Source: Desulfobacterales bacterium
Lineage (GTDB): Bacteria; Desulfobacterota; Desulfobacteria; Desulfobacterales; C00003060
DNA length: 6,190 nucleotides
Assembly: GCA_030668505.1 (NCBI GenBank)
Contig: DAOUTV010000117.1
Span: 1 to 6,190 of the forward strand
Direction of reading: 5' to 3'
Position 1 is the first letter of the stretch. Each line of letters begins with the position of its first letter. This document shows, one piece after another, positions 1 through 5,407 of this stretch. A program made the position numbers and the translations under genes. The notes under the pieces were generated by a model. It saw only the letters and a list, made by a program, of their open reading frames with translations, searched no databases and was not told where the DNA came from.

Positions 1-266
1 GCCCAAAGCAGGGTAGCAAGGGTTGTCATGCTGATCGACTCAGAGGTATAACGCCTCCTTGAGCGTCGTTGATTTAAAATGTCCCACAGGCTTTCTGTTT
101 TTTCAAAGGCGGGATTTGGCAAAGTGATTCTGGGAGAATCAAGGTAGTCCTTGTAGACAGGGGGTCTTGGAATCGGCCCGAGCTCGTCTCTGCGAGAAAT
201 CGACTCACGGTCATATTTCGTTTCTTTCAGGTATTGACAGGCAATCCCTTCTTTGTACGACCTCAT
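1..266 (-). CDS. SagB/ThcOx-type nitroreductase, N-terminal part (runs off left edge)
   Basis: On the minus strand an ATG at 266-264 opens a frame with no stop to the window edge: 88 codons plus two bases. A strong Shine-Dalgarno GGGAGG lies six bases upstream. The protein begins MRSYKEGIACQYLKETKYDR, continues with GPIPRPPVYKDYLDSPRITL (residues 30-49), then NPAF, LWDILNQRRSRRRYTSESIS (60-79) and TLATLLWA. The 'YLKETKYDRES' opening, the proline-rich 'P-P-VYK-Y' stretch and the 'RRSxRxY ... LATLLWA' segment are the N-terminal pattern of SagB/ThcOx nitroreductase-like dehydrogenases. In that fold the RRS-x-R arginines contact FMN phosphate. Such enzymes are FMN oxidoreductases. Some oxidise azolines in peptide natural products, but many have no known substrate, so I do not assign one. 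The catalytic half lies outside the window. It is divergent from the DUF4160 gene. I am confident of the frame and family, less of the subfamily. Confidence 0.8.
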   Translation of the reverse strand, partial: MRSYKEGIACQYLKETKYDRESISRRDELGPIPRPPVYKDYLDSPRITLPNPAFEKTESLWDILNQRRSRRRYTSESISMTTLATLLW

Positions 267-329
267 GGCGAGCCTCCCGCAAAACGAAGCTTTCTCCGGG
301 GGATGTGAGTACACAGGTAAGGTTGCATA

Positions 330-356
330 CTTATACTATGATCCAGGCATTGTCAA
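330..356 (-). promoter_or_regulatory. Candidate sigma70-type promoter for the SagB-like gene
   Basis: Reading on the minus strand, TTGACA (plus-strand 351-356) is a perfect -35 box. It is followed after 15 bases by TATAAG (plus-strand 330-335). The 15-base spacer is shorter than the usual 16-18, which lowers confidence. Transcription would start near 323 and give a leader of roughly 55-60 bases to the ATG at 266. This is pattern matching only. Confidence 0.4.
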
Positions 357-498
357 TTTCCGAAAACCATTCCGTTCTCTCCTGACACACAATCTGCGGC
401 TCGGTATTATCGTTATCCAACTTACACATACTGCATCCAACATGTTGAAAGTGCAAAATATTTATGATATCCAAAAGCGATCTGTTAGATCCTTGGAG

Positions 499-512
499 TG
501 GCAATGTTGCCA
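499..512. promoter_or_regulatory. Short inverted repeat upstream of the DUF4160-DUF2442 pair
   Basis: TGGCAA-TG-TTGCCA is a perfect 6-bp inverted repeat with a two-base centre, about 72 bases before the DUF4160 start. TA-like operons are commonly autoregulated through such palindromes, so it is a candidate operator. A chance 6-bp repeat is also possible. Confidence 0.25.
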
Positions 513-584
513 TGCCGGTCTGCCTATCTGGCCGTACTGAGTTTAATTTCTGGACTTTTTTCGAATCACAAGATAGATTTTATT

Positions 585-830
585 ATGCCTGTCGTTTTCA
601 GACACAAAGGATATCGGTTCTTTTTCTATTCTAATGAAGGGGATCCTCGGGAACCATTACATATTCATGTGCGAAAAGGAGAGGCCGTGGCCAAATTCTG
701 GTTGGTCCCCCAAGTTTCGCTTGCTGAATCATATTCGATGTCTTCAGCTGAACTCCGTGAGTTGGTGGATGTAATTGAAGACAAAAAAGATCTGATTGAG
801 AGGTATTGGCATGAACACTTTGATATCTGA
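585..830 (+). CDS. DUF4160 domain protein, possible TA-module partner
   Basis: 81 residues starting with MPVVFRHKGYRFFFYSNEGD. I chose the ATG at 585 over the upstream in-frame ATG at 498 because 'MP-V---GYRFFFYSNE' is the usual N-terminus of this family and the 29 extra residues look like translated spacer. Family features visible are the GYRFFFYS strand, EPLHIHV (residues 23-29), the AKFWL strand (36-40) and the C-terminal helix ending in RYWHEHF (73-79). DUF4160 proteins are small, uncharacterised and very often encoded next to a DUF2442 protein, as here. The paired organisation is TA-like, but biochemical activity is not established. No good Shine-Dalgarno precedes 585; the upstream bases are AT-rich. 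The next gene starts inside this one, with a 20-base overlap, so translation is probably coupled. Family assignment is firm; function is unknown. Confidence 0.85.
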   Translation: MPVVFRHKGYRFFFYSNEGDPREPLHIHVRKGEAVAKFWLVPQVSLAESYSMSSAELRELVDVIEDKKDLIERYWHEHFDI

Positions 831-1092
831 ACCTTTGGCTAAGAGAATCACGTTCGATTCGGACACTATGTGGGTAGAGCTAGCTGATGGTCGTCAAATG
901 GGTGTCCCATTAGCATATTTCCCTCGTCTTCTTAACGCAACCGCGGCCCAGCGCGATAAATGCGTGATAAGTGGCGGGGGTACCGGTCTTCATTGGGACG
1001 ACCTAGACGAAGACATTTCCGTCCAAGCCCTTGTAATGGGAATTGGAGATCGAACACGCTCCAATAATGCCCTCCACCAGAAAGCATCCTGA
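811..1092 (+). CDS. DUF2442 domain protein, partner of the DUF4160 gene
   Basis: 93 residues starting MNTLISEPLAKRITFDSDTM. The ATG at 811 has a good GAGAGG Shine-Dalgarno at 798-803, seven bases upstream and inside the DUF4160 gene. An upstream TTG at 796 is less likely. Family features visible are a first beta-hairpin (ITFDSDTMWVELADGR, residues 13-28), the GVPLAYFPRLLNAT segment (31-44; compare the usual 'pl.WfPrL..At'), and the signature GLHWDDLDEDISVQALVMG (59-77). The last 15 or so residues are a polar tail beyond the domain. DUF2442 has no established enzymatic role. Because it recurs beside DUF4160, it is a candidate antitoxin-like or regulatory partner; that role is inference. Translation is probably coupled to the upstream gene through the 20-base overlap. 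The frame and family are well supported. Confidence 0.87.
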   Translation: MNTLISEPLAKRITFDSDTMWVELADGRQMGVPLAYFPRLLNATAAQRDKCVISGGGTGLHWDDLDEDISVQALVMGIGDRTRSNNALHQKAS

Positions 1093-1276
1093 TACGTTCG
1101 TACTCACCCCTCCGGTAACTCCAAGTGGGGCAGTCTGCTTGCATTGTTGCTGTGACTCCCCTTCCCCAACGTTGTACCCATCCCGTTTAAAATGCTCGTC
1201 CGAGAACAAGCACACTGAGCCCATCCGACAGGAAGGCGGATAGAGATGAAGAAAATGAGTATTGGAGGCACAGACG

Positions 1277-1516
1277 ATGAGAGACCATTACGATTTCTCC
1301 AAAATGAAAGGGCGTAAAAACCCTTACATCAAGTATCTAAAACAACCGGTAACTATGCGGCTGGACCGTGACACCGTTTCCTATTTCAAGTCCATGGCGG
1401 AGGAAACAGGTATTCCTTATCAGAACCTGATCAATCTTTATCTTCGTGACTGCGCGGTTCATCACCGAAAACTACACATGAAGTGGCATCCTGAAAATGC
1501 CGAACAAGGCGCTTGA
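1277..1516 (+). CDS. BrnA-type (CopG/RHH-like) antitoxin, apparently orphan
   Basis: 79 residues starting MRDHYDFSKMKGRKNPYIKY. The ATG at 1277 follows GGAG (1264-1267) by nine bases, so it is preferred over the TTG at 1262. Features seen are the 'YDFSKMKGRKNPY' opening, a ribbon strand QPVTMRLDRDTV (residues 24-35), and a two-helix segment with FKSMAEETGIPYQNLINLYL (37-56) ending RDCAVHHRKLHMKW. This is the ribbon-helix-helix arrangement of the BrnA antitoxin family, whose members bind DNA as dimers and neutralise a BrnT RNase-like toxin normally encoded just upstream. No BrnT-like sequence exists in 1093-1276; that 184-base gap has only short, unconvincing frames. The antitoxin is therefore either orphan or works with another partner. 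A 50-codon frame overlaps its 3' end by 20 bases. Confidence 0.82.
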   Translation: MRDHYDFSKMKGRKNPYIKYLKQPVTMRLDRDTVSYFKSMAEETGIPYQNLINLYLRDCAVHHRKLHMKWHPENAEQGA

Positions 1517-1649
1517 GAGGGACTGGGCAAAGGTGAAATATGCCGTCAAAATAGGGATCATCGAGCCCGAAACTCTCCACTTCAAAAAGACTTTTAAATA
1601 CCGCAATATTGTGCAATATGTACGGCGGCCAATCGGCGATGCCCTATAA
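1497..1649 (+). CDS. Possible small ORF of unknown function overlapping the BrnA-type gene
   Basis: An ATG at 1497, inside the last codons of the BrnA-type gene and in another frame, opens 50 codons to a TAA at 1647-1649. The product begins MPNKALERDWAKVKYAVKIG, is rich in lysine and arginine, and ends QYVRRPIGDAL. Its composition is protein-like (alternating charged and hydrophobic residues, no rare-residue runs), and the 20-base overlap imitates a coupled TA pair. No clear Shine-Dalgarno precedes it; coupling would be needed. I do not recognise a family. It could be a real small partner, the remnant of a longer gene ended by the heptamer repeat that supplies its stop codon, or chance. Positions 1603-1619 also hold a GCAATAT direct repeat with 10-base period, which would suit a DNA site if the region is non-coding. 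Confidence 0.35.
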   Translation: MPNKALERDWAKVKYAVKIGIIEPETLHFKKTFKYRNIVQYVRRPIGDAL

Positions 1650-1674
1650 CGAATAACCGATAACGTATAACGAA
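1647..1674 (+). repeat. Tandem heptamer array (four units) upstream of transketolase
   Basis: Four consecutive 7-base units read TAACGAA, TAACCGA, TAACGTA and TAACGAA. The TAAC core is invariant. Because 7 is not a multiple of 3, the array puts TAA stops in all three plus frames. The first unit supplies the stop of the 50-codon frame. It ends three bases before the GGAGG of the transketolase gene. Heptameric short tandem repeats are known in other bacteria (for example the STRR sequences of heterocystous cyanobacteria); a role here is not known. Confidence 0.75.
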
Positions 1675-1677
1675 CAT

Positions 1678-1682
1678 GGAGG
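1678..1682 (+). promoter_or_regulatory. Ribosome binding site for transketolase
   Basis: GGAGG lies six bases before the GTG at 1689 and decides this start. An ATG at 1676 is out of frame and closes after 15 codons, and no in-frame ATG offers an equal signal upstream. Confidence 0.8.
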
Positions 1683-1688
1683 AAGGAA

Positions 1689-3734
1689 GTGAAATCTGCT
1701 CGACAAACCACCTCAGAGGTTGAAAACCTGGATCAGGAAAACAGACTCGATCAGCTTTGTATTAACACCATACGGATGCTTGCTGTAGATGCCGTGGAAA
1801 AAGCCCGTTCAGGTCATCCAGGCATGCCGATGGAGTCCGCAGACATCGGATACGTCCTGTGGACCCGGTTTTTGAAACACAACCCGGCCAACCCTCAATG
1901 GCCGAACCGGGACCGGTTTGTTCTGTCAGCGGGCCACGGGTCGATGCTCCTGTACGCCCTCCTTCATTTGACAGGCTACGAGGTCTCTCTTGAAGATATC
2001 CGCCAGTTCCGTCAGTGGGACAGCATTACGGCAGGCCACCCAGAATACGGGCTCACTCCGGGCGTGGAGACCACGGCCGGCCCTTTGGGCCAAGGGTTTT
2101 CTAATGCAGTGGGCATGGCTATAGCCCAGGAATACCTTGGCCAGCATTTCAACAGACCAGGATACCCCCTGGTCGACCATTATATATATGCCATGGTCAG
2201 CGATGGGGACATGATGGAAGGAATTGCGTCAGAAGCCGCCTCCATGGCAGGGCATCTCGGCTTGGGACGCTTGATCTACGTCTACCTGGACAACCGCATT
2301 ACTATCGAGGGGAACACAGATCTAACCTTCACCGAGGATGTCGGTCTTCGTTTTCAGGCCTACGGCTGGCATGTGCAGAAGGTGGACGGCTACGACCTGC
2401 CTCAAATCGCCTCAGCCCTGGGTGAAGCACAGCAGGAGGCAGAAAGACCCTCTCTGATAATTGCGCGCACCCACATCGGATACGGAAGCCCGAATAAGCA
2501 GGACAATGCATCGGCTCACGGCGAACCCATGGGCGCAGAGGAAGTGAAGCTGGTCAGGGAACGCCTAAACTGGCCTGAGACACAGTTCCATATCCCTGAA
2601 GAGGCCCTTGCGCATTGTAGAGCCTGTCTGGATAAGGGCAGTGAGTTGGAGGCAGAATGGACACGCCTTCTTGACGCCTACGCCAAGGAATACCCGGATT
2701 TGGGCCGTCAGTGGAATGAGTGCCACAAAGGAAAATGGCCCGAGGGCTGGGAAGAAGCCCTTCCCAGGTTCAAACCCGACGACGGCCCCATAGCTACCCG
2801 CAGCGCTTCAGGCAAGGTTCTTGAGGCTGTGGCCCCCGGCCTCATTGGCCTGCTGGGCGGCTCTGCCGATCTTGCCCCTTCCAATAAGACTTTCGTCAAA
2901 GGTTTAGGCGTAATTAAGACGGATCCGTGCGGGAGAAACATCCATTTCGGCATACGCGAGCACGCCATGGGAGGCATATTAAACGGCATGGCCCTGAGCC
3001 CGGGCCTTGTACCCTACGGGGGCACGTTTCTGGTCTTTGCCGACTACTTGAGACCGGCCATACGTCTGGCTGCGCTTATGAAGCTGCGTGTCATCTATGT
3101 CTTCACACATGACTCTGTGGCTGTGGGAGAGGATGGGCCTACCCACCAGCCCGTTGAACAGATAGCCTCTCTACGGGCAATACCCAATCTGGTGGTCCTG
3201 CGACCAGCCGATGCAAACGAGACAGCGGTTGCCTGGCAGCTTGCCTTGAACCGGCAGGAGGGCCCTTCGGCCTTAATCCTGAGTAGGCAGAAACTTCCAA
3301 TCATTGACCGAACCGGGTTTGCGTCAGCCGAGGGTCTGCACCGAGGGGCTTACATCCTGGCAGAAGCGCCACAGGGAACGCCTGAAGCCCTGATCCTTGC
3401 AACCGGCTCAGAGATCCATATAGCACTGGCTGCCTATGAGAAACTCGTCCAGCAAGGAATTGCGGTTCGGGTAGTCAGCATGCCGAGCTGGGAGGTTTTT
3501 GAGGCCCAAGAGGCGGATTATCGTGAAGAAGTGTTGCCGGCCAAGGTAAAGGCTCGCCTGGCTGTTGAGGCGGCTGTACCCATGGGATGGGAACGCTACG
3601 TTGGGCTCGAGGGCAGGGTGATCGGGATTGAGCGCTTTGGGACTTCTGCACCAGGGGCTGTTGTTTTGGAAAAATTTGGTTTTACTGCCGAAGCTATTAT
3701 TGATGCTGTTGGAGAGATGCTCGGAACAACCTAA
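1689..3734 (+). CDS. tkt: Transketolase
   Basis: 681 residues from a GTG start, close to the usual 660-680 of full-length transketolases. The enzyme moves two-carbon ketol units between sugar phosphates in the non-oxidative pentose phosphate pathway, using thiamine diphosphate and a divalent metal in the cytoplasm. Visible motifs are SGHPG (41-45, catalytic histidine 43), SAGHGSMLLY (80-89, His83), AGHPE (115-119), TAGPLGQG (129-136), the ThDP-metal motif SDGDMMEG (171-178) with DNRITIEG (201-208, metal-ligand Asn202), the pyrimidine-domain IREHAM with the catalytic glutamate 424, and HDSVAVGEDGPTHQPVEQ (474-491). The C-terminal domain follows (about 545-681) with ATGSE and RFGTSAPG. SDG in place of GDG occurs in other transketolases. 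Residue 49 is Glu where most have Gly (PMG). It is convergent with thiDN and flanked by heptamer arrays. The assignment is firm. Confidence 0.97.
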   Translation: MKSARQTTSEVENLDQENRLDQLCINTIRMLAVDAVEKARSGHPGMPMESADIGYVLWTRFLKHNPANPQWPNRDRFVLSAGHGSMLLYALLHLTGYEVSLEDIRQFRQWDSITAGHPEYGLTPGVETTAGPLGQGFSNAVGMAIAQEYLGQHFNRPGYPLVDHYIYAMVSDGDMMEGIASEAASMAGHLGLGRLIYVYLDNRITIEGNTDLTFTEDVGLRFQAYGWHVQKVDGYDLPQIASALGEAQQEAERPSLIIARTHIGYGSPNKQDNASAHGEPMGAEEVKLVRERLNWPETQFHIPEEALAHCRACLDKGSELEAEWTRLLDAYAKEYPDLGRQWNECHKGKWPEGWEEALPRFKPDDGPIATRSASGKVLEAVAPGLIGLLGGSADLAPSNKTFVKGLGVIKTDPCGRNIHFGIREHAMGGILNGMALSPGLVPYGGTFLVFADYLRPAIRLAALMKLRVIYVFTHDSVAVGEDGPTHQPVEQIASLRAIPNLVVLRPADANETAVAWQLALNRQEGPSALILSRQKLPIIDRTGFASAEGLHRGAYILAEAPQGTPEALILATGSEIHIALAAYEKLVQQGIAVRVVSMPSWEVFEAQEADYREEVLPAKVKARLAVEAAVPMGWERYVGLEGRVIGIERFGTSAPGAVVLEKFGFTAEAIIDAVGEMLGTT

Positions 3735-3770
3735 TCCGGACAACTGATCCAGACAAGGCGTTGAGCGGGT

Positions 3771-3805
3771 TTTCAGCTTTGAGCTTTCAGCTTTGAGCTT
3801 TCAGC
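3771..3805. repeat. Tandem heptamer array (five units) between transketolase and thiDN
   Basis: On the plus strand five 7-base units alternate exactly: TTTCAGC, TTTGAGC, TTTCAGC, TTTGAGC, TTTCAGC. On the minus strand this reads as GCTGAAA and GCTCAAA units and encodes the last residues of the ThiDN frame, including its TGA stop at 3775-3773. It begins 36 bases after the transketolase stop. It shares the 7-base period, but not the sequence, of the array at 1647-1674. It does not form a convincing intrinsic terminator. Confidence 0.85.
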
Positions 3806-5125
3806 TAATTTAATCACCTTGTCTACTACCTCGTCCGGGTTCCTTCCAAGCACACGGATCATCGGCTCTTTGCCCACATCACCCCTATCGAAGATGATGT
3901 CTGGAATCCTGGTTTCCTTTGAGAGCACACTTTCTGTGCCCCATTCAAGACTGCTACCTTCCTTTTCTTTTATGTCTTGGGGCTCCTCGTTTCGGTCAAA
4001 CGAGCATACCTTCCATCCCAGGTCCTTGCACTGCCGGACAAGCCCCTCTGAGAACCGAATATTCATGGCCGAGCGAAATTCCGGCTCATGACGCATGGTG
4101 GTAAGGATAATGGTGGCAATGTGTCTGGACGCCCCAAAGGCCGGGCCGTTTACCGAAACAATCCCATTACCCAGTCGCACCAATCTGCCAGAGAACGCGG
4201 CAACATCCTGGTGGGTTTCGGCAAAGGGCAAGGCATAGCCCAAATTTGACTGAACCTCTGGGACAAGATCCCCTACCCCGGCTTTCTGGAGACGGGCCAA
4301 ACTCGCTTTGAGTGCCTCAAGTACCCGGTACTTCTCATGCTCGCGAGCAAATCGGGCATAAGGATTTGCAGGCCCCTGTCCTTTCCCCAGAGGGAGGCCA
4401 AACCGGATAGAGGTATGGATGAAGTTCTTAGCCCTTTCAACGGCCTCTTTGATTTCCAGTTCCATGGCAAGGTAGGTGGCAATGGCAGCAGAGAATACAC
4501 AGCCCGTGCCGTGAGTATGTGGCGTATCAATGCGCACCTTCGAAAATTCAAAAGACTTTTTCCCATCATAGAGATAATCTGTGGCAGGGCCATCCAAGTG
4601 TCCGCCCTTTATCAACACGTACCGAGCCCCCATAGAGTGTATGATGCTCGCCGCCTCGTAAATATCGTCTTTGGTCCTGATCGATCTTTTGGAAAGAACC
4701 TCTGCTTCCGGAATATTGGGGGTAACCACAAGGGCCGTTGGAATGAGTCGAGCGACAAGGGCATCCCTGGCATCATTAAGGAGCAGGGCATCTCCCCCCT
4801 TTGCGACCATCACCGGGTCAACCACTATTTTCTCAATGCCGTAAGCAGCTAGCCTGTCAGCTACGACCTCAATTGCATCTGCATTGAAGAGCATACCGGT
4901 CTTTACAGCATCCGCGCCTATGTCTGACAGGACTGCATCGAGTTGTTGTGCGATAAAGTCCGGAGGCACAGCGTGGATAGCTGAAACGCCTACTGTGTTC
5001 TGTGCCGTGAGGGCTGTTAGCACACTCATGCCAAAGCCCCCCAGGAGGGTTATTGTCTTAAGATCCGCCTGAATCCCGGCGCCTCCTCCTGAATCTGAGC
5101 CGGCAATGGTAAGAATGCGTTTCAT
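3773..5125 (-). CDS. thiDN: Bifunctional HMP/HMP-P kinase and thiamine-phosphate synthase (ThiD-ThiN fusion)
   Basis: 450 residues from the ATG at 5125. Residues 1-260 are ThiD, a ribokinase-fold enzyme that phosphorylates hydroxymethylpyrimidine (HMP) and HMP phosphate. They carry AGSDSGGGAGIQADLK (8-23), VDPVMVAKGG (102-111), TPNIPEAEVL (135-144), LIKGGH (171-176) and the anion-hole HGTGC (205-209). Residues about 265-440 are ThiN, which joins HMP diphosphate and thiazole phosphate to give thiamine phosphate, replacing ThiE. They carry PEVQSNLGYALP (289-300), GRLVRLG (313-319), FGASRHIA (330-337), RSAMNIRFSE (351-360) and GKEPMIRVLG (418-427). ThiDN fusions occur in archaea, Thermotoga and some anaerobic bacteria. 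The final SSKLKAQS is encoded by the heptamer array. AAGGA lies 14 bases before the ATG, an unusually long gap bridged by a small AT-rich inverted repeat (5126-5138). No thiamine pyrophosphate (TPP) riboswitch is visible; helicase debris abuts the start. Confidence 0.95.
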   Translation of the reverse strand: MKRILTIAGSDSGGGAGIQADLKTITLLGGFGMSVLTALTAQNTVGVSAIHAVPPDFIAQQLDAVLSDIGADAVKTGMLFNADAIEVVADRLAAYGIEKIVVDPVMVAKGGDALLLNDARDALVARLIPTALVVTPNIPEAEVLSKRSIRTKDDIYEAASIIHSMGARYVLIKGGHLDGPATDYLYDGKKSFEFSKVRIDTPHTHGTGCVFSAAIATYLAMELEIKEAVERAKNFIHTSIRFGLPLGKGQGPANPYARFAREHEKYRVLEALKASLARLQKAGVGDLVPEVQSNLGYALPFAETHQDVAAFSGRLVRLGNGIVSVNGPAFGASRHIATIILTTMRHEPEFRSAMNIRFSEGLVRQCKDLGWKVCSFDRNEEPQDIKEKEGSSLEWGTESVLSKETRIPDIIFDRGDVGKEPMIRVLGRNPDEVVDKVIKLAESSKLKAQS

Positions 5126-5138
5126 AAAGATAGTCTTT
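5126..5138. promoter_or_regulatory. Small inverted repeat between RBS and start codon of thiDN
   Basis: AAAGA-TAG-TCTTT lies directly before the thiDN ATG on the minus strand. The candidate Shine-Dalgarno AAGGA (plus-strand 5140-5144) is on its far side, 14 bases from the ATG. A folded stem of five A/U-rich pairs would shorten the effective spacing. The stem is weak, so the effect is speculative. Confidence 0.25.
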
Positions 5139-5147
5139 ATCCTTAGG

Positions 5148-5407
5148 GCTTAGCCGGTTGTGTATATCCTCAATGGACTTGAACCATGCCAGGCGGCTGT
5201 CGTGGATATGGTGCGCTTCATCATTGAGCACCACCAGTTCATCAATGTCGTTAATTTCGCGGACAATAACCCCCAAATCGACCTTGGAATCCGTGGTAGC
5301 GCCAGGGCGAAGTAATACTGAAACTTTACCATTGTGCTGTTCGATTGTGGCAGCATATGCTCACGATTAAACCACCAGTTTAGTAATGCGACACTGGTAT
5401 ATGCTGT
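5148..5407 (-). pseudogene. Remnant of a DEAH-box helicase (type III restriction Res-like), deleted and frameshifted
   Basis: Two pieces of one helicase family lie head to tail in different frames. Piece one (5407 to about 5306) reads TAYTSVALLNWWFNREHMLP and ends VKFQYYFA; it resembles the N-terminal part of Res-type helicases, where such a segment precedes 'QREAVET'. Piece two (about 5312 to 5148) reads LLRPGATTDSKVDLGVIVRE, then DELVVLNDEAHHIHDSRLAW and FKSIEDIHNRL; its DEAH is motif II (Walker B) of an SF2 ATPase. The Walker A region and the sequence expected between the pieces are missing, as are motif III onward and the nuclease domain. The pieces join at CTTCGCCC (plus-strand 5305-5312), which fits both frames. 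Piece one is in frame with the KilA-N gene. Assignment rests on remembered family patterns, with motif II unambiguous. The product cannot be an active helicase. Confidence 0.75.

Larger units (their letters stand above)
267..584. other. Divergent intergenic region without a credible gene
   Basis: This stretch of about 320 bases separates the minus-strand nitroreductase from the plus-strand DUF4160 gene. It contains the candidate minus-strand promoter at 330-356 and a short inverted repeat at 499-512. Open frames of 60-110 codons cross it on both strands. None has a ribosome binding site or a protein sequence that resembles a family, so I treat it as regulatory or spacer DNA. Confidence 0.55.

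Noticed and set aside
331..513. Minus-strand 60-codon frame in the divergent intergenic region
   Set aside because: No Shine-Dalgarno and no recognisable protein pattern. It covers the candidate TTGACA/TATAAG promoter of the SagB-like gene.
167..540. Plus-strand open frames (167-385 and 253-540)
   Set aside because: The first overlaps the well-supported minus-strand SagB-like gene. Neither has a ribosome binding site or family-like protein sequence.
1003..1243. Overlapping frames on both strands (1003-1224 minus, 1043-1243 plus)
   Set aside because: They overlap the end of the DUF2442 gene and the spacer. The sequences are rich in Cys, Pro and Ser in a way typical of chance translation.
1246..1317. 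Short frame beginning MKKMSIGGTDDERP before the BrnA-type gene
   Set aside because: Only 23 codons, mostly inside the BrnA-type gene in another frame. No similarity to a BrnT C-terminus, so it is not evidence of a lost toxin.
1926..3743. Several frames on both strands within and antisense to transketolase
   Set aside because: Shadows of the transketolase coding sequence, without motifs or start signals.
3735..3757. Imperfect direct repeat ATCCGGACAA / ATCCAGACAA after the tkt stop
   Set aside because: Only ten bases with one mismatch, two copies, and no matching attachment-site or transposon structure.
3735..3770. Rho-independent terminator between the convergent tkt and thiDN genes
   Set aside because: No stable GC-rich stem followed by a T run. 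The T runs belong to the heptamer array, which does not form a long hairpin.
4337..4852. 171-codon plus-strand frame antisense to thiDN
   Set aside because: Long only because the opposite strand is coding. The minus-strand ThiDN motifs are continuous through it.
5158..5370. Plus-strand 70-codon frame opposite the helicase remnant
   Set aside because: Antisense to clear helicase motifs, with no family resemblance or ribosome binding site.
5126..5400. TPP riboswitch upstream of thiDN
   Set aside because: No conserved thi-box type sequence was seen, and the DNA reads as helicase coding remnant up to the gene start.
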